Source: Candidatus Ancillula prorhinotermitis (GTDB lineage Bacteria; Actinomycetota; Actinomycetes; Actinomycetales; Bifidobacteriaceae). Taken from it: 12,577 bases of DNA. The stretch lies in assembly GCA_031280795.1 (NCBI GenBank), contig JAITGF010000001.1:1-12577 (forward strand), given 5' to 3'. The position numbers and the translations under genes are program-made. Positions 6,997 to 12,577 of the stretch are shown piece after piece; the first letter of the stretch is position 1, and each line of letters starts with the position of its first letter. The notes under the pieces are model-generated. The model did no database searches, was not told the origin of the DNA, and was given only the letters and a program-made list of their open reading frames with translations.

Positions 6997-9213
6997 ATGA
7001 GTACTCCTATAGATATGAACGTGTTGTCCGCTGTAGCAGCTGGCGATTACTTTAACCCGCATGAAATACTTGGGCCACATCTCGGTCTAGGTGATGACTC
7101 AAATGCTATATATATACGCGTTTCCCGTCCATTCGCCGAATTCGTAAAGATTAGGACTAGCGATGGCTTGATCGACGCTGTGCACGAGCATGGCGGTATC
7201 TGGGTGGCAAAAGTTGGAGCTACATTTGACGACCAAGGCAACCCAATGATGCCAGATTACCGCGTAGTCGCAAGTATCCATGGCACTGAATTCGAGCTTG
7301 ACGACCCATATCGCTTCTTACCGTCTATAGGCGAGATTGATATCCACTTGATTCAAGAGGGGCGCCACGAAGAGCTCTGGAAAGCGCTGGGCGCGAATGT
7401 TAAAACCTACCCTTCTGCATTAGGTGATGTTAGTGGTGTTTCCTTCACAGTTTGGGCGCCCAACGCTAAAGCAGTGCGAGTAGTCGGCGATTTTAACTAC
7501 TGGAACGGCGTCTCTCACTCGATGCGTTCACTTGGTTCTTCAGGCGTGTGGGAAGTATTCATCCCTGGTGCTAAGCCTGGCCAAAACTACAAGTTCCAAA
7601 TACAAACGCCGTGGTTAGAGTGGCAAGACAAGATTGACCCGCTGGCAAAGTTTGCTCAACACCCCCCACAGACTGCTTCTGTGATTTATGAATCCGCGTA
7701 CACTTGGGAGGATGCTAGTTGGATGTCTAAACGTGCTAGCACTAACCCACACCACGGACCTGTTTCCGTATACGAAGTGCATTTAGGTTCTTGGCGTCAC
7801 GGTCTAGGCTACGTCGAGCTTGCTGATCAGCTTGTGGAATACGTTAAGGAGCTAGGATTTACTCACGTAGAGTTTATGCCTGTGGCTGAGCATCCATTTG
7901 CACCGAGCTGGGGCTACCAAGTCACTGGCTATTACGCTCCTACTTCGCGGTTTGGTAACCCAGACGAATTCCGTTTCCTTGTGGATAAACTTCACCAGGC
8001 TGGCATCGGCGTGATTGTGGACTGGGTTCCTGCGCACTTCCCGAAAGACGCTTTTGCGCTTGCCCGCTATGATGGCACAGCGTTATACGAAGACCCAGAC
8101 CCACGTCGCGGTGAGCATCCTGACTGGGGCACATATGTGTTCAACTACGGGCGTAAAGAGGTGCGAAACTTCTTGGTGGCGAACGCTTGCTACTGGTTCG
8201 AAGAGTTTCACATCGACGGTCTGCGCGTAGATGCTGTGGCTTCGATGCTTTATCTCGACTACTCTCGCGAAGATGGCCAGTGGGCACCGAATCAGTTTGG
8301 TGGTCGTGAAAATCTGGATGCGATTTCTTTCTTGCAGGAGACTAACGCTACCGTTTACCGTCGCTACCCAGGCATTATGATGATCGCCGAAGAGTCGACC
8401 GCTTTCTCTGGAGTCACCGCACCCACTAGCTACGGGGGGCTTGGATTCGGCCTGAAATGGAATATGGGCTGGATGAATGACACTCTGCGCTACGTGGAGC
8501 ACGAGCCGATTCACCGGTCGTACCACCACGGTGAGCTTACTTTTTCCATGGTGTATGCTTATTCTGAAAGCTACATCTTACCGCTCAGCCACGACGAAGT
8601 CGTACACGGGAAGGGGTCGATTATCGGCAAAATGCCTGGCGACCTATGGCAGAAACTAGCCAACACTAAAGCACTACTCGCATACCAGTGGGCGCATCCT
8701 GGCAAGCAACTCATCTTCATGGGGACGGAGTTTGCCCAATGGCACGAGTGGGCTGGCGCGCAGTCATCTATAGATTGGGGGTCGCTTGAGGATCCTGGGC
8801 ATGTTGGCGTGCAACGACTAGTTGGAGACTTGAACGCTTTGATGAAACGTAAGAGTGCGCTTTATGAGCTTGACCACACGTACGAAGGCTTTGAGTGGAT
8901 CGACTCTAACGACGATCAACGTTCCCTGCTCAGCTTTATTCGTAAGAATAGCGAGGGGTCAACTGTGGTCTGCGTTATCAATTTCTCAGGCGTTCCGATT
9001 GAAGACTTCCGCATCGCTTTGCCAAAGGGCGGTCGCTGGAAAGAAGCATTGAATACTGACGACTTGAGATACGGCGGCTCGGGGGTCATCAACAATGGTG
9101 ATGAGAATGGTGAAATCATTGCGGACGAAGTCGAGTGGACAGGTCGAGACTTCTCGGCTACACTACGCATCCCTCCGCTTGGTGCCTTCTTCTTAGAACA
9201 CCTAGGGTATTGA
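6997..9213 (+). CDS. glgB: 1,4-alpha-glucan (glycogen) branching enzyme
   Basis: GlgB cuts alpha-1,4-glucan chains and rejoins the piece through an alpha-1,6 bond, making the branches of glycogen in the cytoplasm. From the ATG at 6997 it is 738 residues, a normal length for an actinobacterial GlgB. Domains in order are an N-terminal beta domain, a CBM48 region (about 137-230, with VSFTVWAPNAKAVRVVGDFN), the GH13 barrel (about 250-620) and a C-terminal beta domain. The GH13 signatures are all present: DWVPAHF (D342-F348), GLRVDAVASML with nucleophile D412, AEES with acid/base E465, and LSHDEV with D533. An in-frame ATG at 6979 would add six residues, but it lies upstream of the -10 element and has no ribosome binding site. 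The start at 6997 fits a leaderless mRNA. No glgA, glgC or glgE neighbour is in the window. Confidence 0.96.
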   Translation: MSTPIDMNVLSAVAAGDYFNPHEILGPHLGLGDDSNAIYIRVSRPFAEFVKIRTSDGLIDAVHEHGGIWVAKVGATFDDQGNPMMPDYRVVASIHGTEFELDDPYRFLPSIGEIDIHLIQEGRHEELWKALGANVKTYPSALGDVSGVSFTVWAPNAKAVRVVGDFNYWNGVSHSMRSLGSSGVWEVFIPGAKPGQNYKFQIQTPWLEWQDKIDPLAKFAQHPPQTASVIYESAYTWEDASWMSKRASTNPHHGPVSVYEVHLGSWRHGLGYVELADQLVEYVKELGFTHVEFMPVAEHPFAPSWGYQVTGYYAPTSRFGNPDEFRFLVDKLHQAGIGVIVDWVPAHFPKDAFALARYDGTALYEDPDPRRGEHPDWGTYVFNYGRKEVRNFLVANACYWFEEFHIDGLRVDAVASMLYLDYSREDGQWAPNQFGGRENLDAISFLQETNATVYRRYPGIMMIAEESTAFSGVTAPTSYGGLGFGLKWNMGWMNDTLRYVEHEPIHRSYHHGELTFSMVYAYSESYILPLSHDEVVHGKGSIIGKMPGDLWQKLANTKALLAYQWAHPGKQLIFMGTEFAQWHEWAGAQSSIDWGSLEDPGHVGVQRLVGDLNALMKRKSALYELDHTYEGFEWIDSNDDQRSLLSFIRKNSEGSTVVCVINFSGVPIEDFRIALPKGGRWKEALNTDDLRYGGSGVINNGDENGEIIADEVEWTGRDFSATLRIPPLGAFFLEHLGY

Positions 9214-9230
9214 TAGGCGAGAGAGTACGG

Positions 9231-9238
9231 AAAGGAGG
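9231..9238 (+). promoter_or_regulatory. Shine-Dalgarno site before the Pro-rich gene, unusually far from its ATG
   Basis: AAAGGAGG is a near-perfect Shine-Dalgarno site in the 41-base gap after glgB, but it ends 16 bases before ATG 9255. A TAG at 9252-9254 sits directly before that ATG in frame, so no earlier start in this frame is possible. The spacing is longer than usual. Confidence 0.6.
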
Positions 9239-9254
9239 CATACCCACAAAATAG

Positions 9255-10268
9255 ATGAATCAATTTTTTAACGATTTGCCTGCGCATAAAACGCCGCCAC
9301 GGCAATCACCTGATGCTACGCAAAAAACATCATCCGAACTGTACAGCCGCTACGAAGATGGTGCAGTTAGCGGTATCACCTCTGCACGCCCGAGTAGTGC
9401 ACCTAGACCATCGGCGCCCCAGACCCCGACCCCGCACAGCAATGGTGCGCATCATACGGGCATGACAGGTATCTTCACGAACGTGCCAACTAGCCAAGCG
9501 CATGCATCGGGGGTGCAAGTACCGCGACCGGCTCCCGCACCGCAGAGTGTCGTGCGTCAAGATATGACGACACCGAACAATACGCAAGCACCAGTGGTTA
9601 ATGCGCCCGTTTTTAAAGCAGCGTTGCCAGACGCAGCAACGCCTAGCAGTGTGCAGGCTACACAAGTGCCGGCACAGCAGATGCCTACTCCACAGGTTAG
9701 CAGCGCGTCAATGCAAGGAGGGCAATATGGACAAGGCGTGCAAGGTGGTGCGCAATCCAATCATGGGCTCCAAGGTGGAAGTCAGGTCGCTGAGGGTGTG
9801 GGGGTGGCAGAGGCTGGCCCGATGGGCCCCACCACAGGACCAACTCCCCACCCCACCGCCACCTCCGATGGCGTGCAGAACTATTCGGCTACACCCGTGC
9901 CAAATATTTTGTCAACTGTGGTGCCGTCTGCAATCGTACCTCCCGTTCCAGCTGTGAACGCTGGTACTGCTGCTATTATACCAGATGACGCAGCTGTTCC
10001 CGCTGACATCGTCGACGAGATGTTCGAAACTGAAGATGTTGATAATGCTGCACAAATCAGTAGCGACCAAGCAAGCAATATACAATACATCCCCATGCAC
10101 GCTGGACGATCACGTGCACGACAACGATTCTCGTTTTTGCTCAAAATCATTTTACTGCTCCTAGCAGCCGGTGTTATTTGCGTTGGACTTTTCGCTTCGA
10201 ACTTGATGCCTCGCACAAGTTGGTACAATGATTTCGCGCGGCTCACGCAATTCTTACCTTTTGACTAG
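9255..10268 (+). CDS. Pro/Ala/Gln-rich protein with one C-terminal membrane helix
   Basis: I do not recognise a family. The 337-residue product has a long low-complexity segment (about 1-240) rich in Pro, Ala, Thr, Ser and Gln, with repeated QGG units around 153-177. An acidic patch (about 244-263) and a basic stretch RSRARQR (285-291) follow. One hydrophobic helix (about 294-316) and a short tail of about 20 residues complete it. By the positive-inside rule the disordered part is cytoplasmic and the short tail lies outside, giving a tail-anchor-like topology. There is no signal peptide. It starts 41 bases after glgB, probably in the same transcript, and its TAG overlaps the next gene's GTG by one base. 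Coding is supported by the ribosome binding site, the overlap and the coherent membrane segment. A scaffold or cell-envelope role is possible but unproven. Confidence 0.78.
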   Translation: MNQFFNDLPAHKTPPRQSPDATQKTSSELYSRYEDGAVSGITSARPSSAPRPSAPQTPTPHSNGAHHTGMTGIFTNVPTSQAHASGVQVPRPAPAPQSVVRQDMTTPNNTQAPVVNAPVFKAALPDAATPSSVQATQVPAQQMPTPQVSSASMQGGQYGQGVQGGAQSNHGLQGGSQVAEGVGVAEAGPMGPTTGPTPHPTATSDGVQNYSATPVPNILSTVVPSAIVPPVPAVNAGTAAIIPDDAAVPADIVDEMFETEDVDNAAQISSDQASNIQYIPMHAGRSRARQRFSFLLKIILLLLAAGVICVGLFASNLMPRTSWYNDFARLTQFLPFD

Positions 10269-10969
10269 TGCGATTCCCTAAGCGATCACACATTATCGAG
10301 CCAATTGACACGCCATTTGGGCGCATTTCGCTTTACCAATTTGATGATAAAACCATTGCTTTGACTCTAGATGATACTGTGATGTCGTTAGTGAATGTTT
10401 CAAATCCGCAAATCATTGCATCCCCATACATTGCCGAGATTGCGACTCATATACGCGAAGACGATACTGTAATCCATTTAGGAGTCGCCGGAGGTACACT
10501 AGCAAGCTACATCGCCAGTCGCTTTAATAATGTGGCGCAAACTGGTGTGGAAATCAACGCATCTGTGGTTGACGTCGCCCGTGAGCATTTAGGATTGCCG
10601 CGCTCTCCAAAGCTCAAAGTCAGAATAGCGGATGCATTTACGGAGATTGTGAGTTTCCCAAGCAATAGAGCAAGCATTATCGTTGTGGACGTTTTTGATG
10701 CGCACGGGCATCTGGATGAAAGAATATTTGACCCGAGTTTTCTCGGCAACTGCCTGCAGGCGCTCGCACCTAGCGGGGAGCTTTGCATTAACGTAATGGA
10801 CACCTTTGGCAATGCGAAGAATGTGTCCAAGCTCAAAGACTCCGTCAAGCGCGTTACAGAAGAATGCCCGGCGCTTGATGTCAAAGTCTGGGTAACGACG
10901 CCAGGTAAGAAGCATAAACCGAATGCTTTAACGAATCATCTTATCTGGTGCAAGCCAATGGCGCCTTAG
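10268..10969 (+). CDS. spermidine-synthase-like SAM-binding protein
   Basis: 233 residues with a Rossmann-type methyltransferase fold resembling polyamine aminopropyltransferases. A short N-terminal beta region (about 1-65) leads into motif I, LGVAGGTL (71-78). The acidic ribose-binding residue follows in GVEI (E95), then VVDVAREHLGLP (100-111), an IADAF motif (D122) and VVDVFD (D141, D144). Known family members bind decarboxylated SAM or SAM. The GGGDG signature of true spermidine synthases reads GVAGG here, so aminopropyl transfer is doubtful and another small-molecule or methyl-transfer role is equally possible. The GTG start overlaps the stop of the Pro-rich gene (TAGTG), and no Shine-Dalgarno precedes it, so translation probably depends on re-initiation after that gene. 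It converges with the MORN gene, whose stop is 15 bases away; no terminator is obvious in the gap. Confidence 0.82.
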   Translation: MRFPKRSHIIEPIDTPFGRISLYQFDDKTIALTLDDTVMSLVNVSNPQIIASPYIAEIATHIREDDTVIHLGVAGGTLASYIASRFNNVAQTGVEINASVVDVAREHLGLPRSPKLKVRIADAFTEIVSFPSNRASIIVVDVFDAHGHLDERIFDPSFLGNCLQALAPSGELCINVMDTFGNAKNVSKLKDSVKRVTEECPALDVKVWVTTPGKKHKPNALTNHLIWCKPMAP

Positions 10970-10984
10970 TGTATTGCATAACCT

Positions 10985-12133
10985 TCAGCCCGAAAACCCA
11001 TCGTTCAACCATTCACCACTTTGTGCATACCCACTCTCATAGCGCATCGTGCCCTGTCCATTGCGTTTATTGGAGGTGAACTCACCAGTGTAGGTGGCAT
11101 ATAGTTTACCGTGTTCATCGAAGTAGGTCTGTGTGCCTTGCCCATGTTGCAGGTTATTTTTCCACTCGCCTACGTAATGACTGCCGTCTTTGTAGATTTG
11201 TTTGCCATGCCCATTTCTGACATCATTTTGCCATGTGCCAGCATAGCTTGAGCCATCTATATAATGCATGGTGCCTGCTCCATTGCGTTTGTCAAGCATG
11301 AATTCACCAACATACCATGAACCATCAGCGTATTTGAGCTCGCCGCGCCCACTTTTGAAACCGTTCTCCCAGTTACCTGTATATTCCCAGCCGGATATGT
11401 CTCTTTGTGTGCCTTGTCCGTTCCTCATGTCATTCACGAAGTTACCCTCGTATACTGTGGCACTTGCGTAGGTGTAGATTCCTAGACCGTTCATTTTGCC
11501 AGCACTGTATTCGCCAGCATATCTCCAACCATCCACACTAATGTATTCGCCAGTCCCGTCGAAAAAGTCTTGCCTCCAATTGCCTCTGTAAGTGTCACCA
11601 TTCGTGAATGTGATTGTACCGTGCCCATTTCTTTTACCGCCATCGAATTCACCTTCATATATCCAACCGTCAGTGCTTACCATTTTCCCAGTTCCGGTAA
11701 TCTCGTTGCCGGCAAAGTCACCAGTATATTGCGAACCATTAGGGAACGTCAACTCACCTTGCCCGCTACGTTTGTCGTCTCGCCACTCGCCCATATATTT
11801 GCTGCCATCTGCTTCGATTAGCGCACCTTGCCCGCTACGTTTTCCTTCACTCCATCCACCATTATACTCCGCACCGTCGCAGTATGTGAATACACCTTCT
11901 CCCTCATAAAGACCTTGCTTGAAATTACCTGTATAGGTTCCACATAGGTCTGGGTTGTCAATGTTCTCGAAGTGACCGTTCATAGATTTATCAACTACGT
12001 GATGCGCATGTTCTGCATGCATATATTGAGTAGTGTAGATGTATAAGAAGCATGACGATACGACGACTATTACTACGACTGCAACTAATATAAGAATTTT
12101 GCGGACACGGTGGGGGCGGGATGACCTATTCAT
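10985..12133 (-). CDS. membrane-anchored MORN-repeat protein
   Basis: 382 residues. A basic N-terminus (RPHRVRK) precedes one hydrophobic helix (about 13-34), then a His-rich linker (HAEHAHH, 39-45). From Y67 to the end run about 13 MORN repeats of 23 residues (YxGxWxxxxRxGxGxxxxxxGxx) plus an 11-residue partial repeat. Repeat 12 carries about five extra residues. MORN repeats build elongated beta-hairpin scaffolds that bind proteins or lipids. The charge pattern predicts that the repeats lie outside the membrane. VSSC (25-28) resembles a lipobox, but hydrophobic residues continue after the Cys, so a simple membrane anchor is more likely. AAAGG stands seven bases before the ATG, and the start overlaps the preceding 114-residue gene by eight bases. 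The exact partner is unknown. Confidence 0.9.
   Translation of the reverse strand: MNRSSRPHRVRKILILVAVVVIVVVSSCFLYIYTTQYMHAEHAHHVVDKSMNGHFENIDNPDLCGTYTGNFKQGLYEGEGVFTYCDGAEYNGGWSEGKRSGQGALIEADGSKYMGEWRDDKRSGQGELTFPNGSQYTGDFAGNEITGTGKMVSTDGWIYEGEFDGGKRNGHGTITFTNGDTYRGNWRQDFFDGTGEYISVDGWRYAGEYSAGKMNGLGIYTYASATVYEGNFVNDMRNGQGTQRDISGWEYTGNWENGFKSGRGELKYADGSWYVGEFMLDKRNGAGTMHYIDGSSYAGTWQNDVRNGHGKQIYKDGSHYVGEWKNNLQHGQGTQTYFDEHGKLYATYTGEFTSNKRNGQGTMRYESGYAQSGEWLNDGFSG
11755..11842 (-). repeat. 69-bp period DNA repeat within MORN gene
   Basis: The 19-base sequence CACCTTGCCCGCTACGTTT (plus strand) occurs at 11755-11773 and again at 11824-11842, exactly 69 bases apart. That is one 23-codon MORN unit. 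It encodes the KRSGQG core of repeats 2 and 3. Identity at DNA level suggests a recent unit duplication or ongoing homogenisation between neighbouring repeats. Confidence 0.75.
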
Positions 12134-12470
12134 TTTGATTCCTTTCGGATTTGTTTGAATGATTGCATTTCATAGAAGATGGCATAATGATTATACGGCT
12201 AGGCAAGTTAATAGACGAAAATTTGGTCATTTTCCAACTTGCATTACTTTTCTTTGTTAGAAATTTTATATTATCGCACAACTTGATTGAGCACATATAT
12301 TTCATCGCCTCTCCCAGATCGACAACATTGCCAAAAGTATGTGTAGTAGCTTTATCACTTAAGACCTTTGTTCCTTCAGCTATGGTATGCGTAGAAATAT
12401 TTTTCATAGAATTGTTTGGAGGTATAGCTAATAGTGTTTCTTCTATTGCCAAAAACGTATGAATTACCAT
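12126..12470 (-). CDS. hypothetical 114-residue protein, AT-rich
   Basis: I do not recognise a family. Evidence that it is real comes from its borders. A strong GAGGAGGG site stands four bases before the ATG. The ATG shares one base with the stop of the upstream membrane-protein gene (TAATG). Its own TAG overlaps the MORN start by eight bases. The product begins with a mildly hydrophobic stretch (MVIHTFLAIEETLLAIPP) that is too short and too charged for a clear signal peptide. The rest is polar, with many Ser, Asn and Lys, two Cys in MCSIKLC, and a very polar C-terminus. No membrane helix is evident. The codons are AT-rich compared with the MORN gene. A 99-codon open frame lies on the opposite strand but has no ribosome site. 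Role unknown. Confidence 0.6.
   Translation of the reverse strand: MVIHTFLAIEETLLAIPPNNSMKNISTHTIAEGTKVLSDKATTHTFGNVVDLGEAMKYMCSIKLCDNIKFLTKKSNASWKMTKFSSINLPSRIIIMPSSMKCNHSNKSERNQNE
12141..12145 (-). promoter_or_regulatory. ribosome binding site of MORN gene
   Basis: AAAGG ends seven bases before ATG 12133, inside the last codons of the 114-residue gene. It supports this start and coupling with the upstream gene. Confidence 0.5.
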
Positions 12471-12577
12471 TATTCCCTCCTCTCAAAAAATATCCTTGTG
12501 ATTAGAATAGCTAAAATAGCAAGTGTCGCGAATGTTAATATTATATCATGTATCTCAAACTTTATATTTGAAAAATA
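12470..12577 (-). CDS. C-terminal end of a membrane protein (cut by window edge)
   Basis: An open frame of 35 codons runs from the window edge to a TAA at 12472-12470. It encodes a hydrophobic segment (IILTFATLAILAILI) followed by a basic-acidic tail, TRIFFERRE. This looks like the last transmembrane helix of a larger protein ending in the cytoplasm. The stop overlaps the ATG of the next gene by one base (TAATG), typical of genes in one operon. The start and the rest of the protein lie beyond the window, so the family cannot be named. The region is AT-rich. A TATAAT hexamer occurs within it by plus-to-minus reading, but without a matching -35. Confidence 0.55.
   Translation of the reverse strand, partial: YFSNIKFEIHDIILTFATLAILAILITRIFFERRE
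12475..12482 (-). promoter_or_regulatory. ribosome binding site of 114-residue gene
   Basis: GAGGAGGG, four bases before ATG 12470 and inside the last codons of the upstream partial gene, is the strongest Shine-Dalgarno site at usual spacing in this window. It is the main evidence that the short AT-rich frame is translated. Confidence 0.65.

Noticed and set aside
8083..8529. 148-codon minus-strand open frame
   Set aside because: It lies entirely inside glgB, whose catalytic motifs fill this stretch. It has no recognisable domain and is an antisense shadow.
8916..9305. 129-codon minus-strand open frame across the end of glgB
   Set aside because: It is antisense to conserved glgB C-terminal sequence and to the start of the next gene, with no domain. 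Treated as a shadow.
9601..9957. 118-codon plus-strand frame and minus-strand frames (9330-9665, 9557-9760, 9881-10246) within the Pro-rich gene
   Set aside because: Low-complexity Pro/Ala/Gln coding sequence leaves other frames open by composition. The products are Cys/Arg-rich nonsense without ribosome sites.
10970..10984. Bidirectional terminator between the convergent genes
   Set aside because: The gap is only 15 bases and contains no inverted repeat or T-run that I can find.
12048..12052. Lipobox VSSC in the MORN protein as a lipoprotein signal
   Set aside because: The hydrophobic segment continues after the cysteine, unlike typical lipoprotein signal peptides. Kept only as a minor alternative in the gene entry.
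10985..12133. Regular repeats as a CRISPR array
   Set aside because: The 69-base periodicity is coding (23-codon MORN units), diverged, without short unique spacers and without cas genes nearby.
12163..12462. 99-codon plus-strand open frame opposite the 114-residue gene, with hydrophobic stretches
   Set aside because: It starts at TTG without any ribosome binding site, while the minus-strand frame has a strong GAGGAGGG and overlaps at both ends with neighbouring genes. Hydrophobic content is a usual by-product of reading antisense to polar AT-rich code.

Overview
The window looks like a chromosomal piece from an actinomycete-type bacterium of moderate GC. Four things point that way: an AdnA/AdnB-type pair of helicase-nuclease genes, an actinobacterial-style glgB whose promoter implies a leaderless transcript, GTG and TTG starts, and tightly overlapping genes. 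A low-GC member of Actinomycetaceae or Bifidobacteriaceae would fit, but that placement is inference from gene content, not a match to a known genome.

Layout. Positions 1-141 are a short non-coding tail rich in hairpins. Positions 142-6869 (minus strand) hold two large overlapping genes, adnA-like then adnB-like in transcription order, forming a double-strand-break resection machine. The AdnB-like subunit has a complete UvrD-type motor and a RecB-type nuclease. The AdnA-like partner keeps its nuclease and iron-sulfur cysteines, but nearly all of its ATPase motifs have decayed. A short divergent intergenic region (6870-6996) carries an extended -10 promoter that starts transcription at or next to the glgB ATG at 6997.

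The plus-strand run 6997-10969 holds glgB (glycogen branching enzyme), a low-complexity Pro/Ala/Gln-rich protein with one C-terminal membrane helix, and a spermidine-synthase-like (Rossmann, SAM-type) protein. The last two overlap by one base and look translationally coupled. Nothing in the sequence explains why they follow glgB.

The right end (10985-12577, minus strand) is a convergent, tightly packed three-gene run: the C-terminal end of a membrane protein cut by the window edge, a 114-residue protein of unknown function, and a membrane-anchored protein with about 13 MORN repeats predicted to lie outside the membrane. Junctions of 1 and 8 bases and good Shine-Dalgarno sites tie them together. 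The first two genes are visibly more AT-rich than the rest, which hints at a separate origin. No tRNA, rRNA, CRISPR array, insertion sequence or transposase was seen. The best candidates for something undescribed are the degenerate-motor AdnA subunit and the MORN-protein operon.
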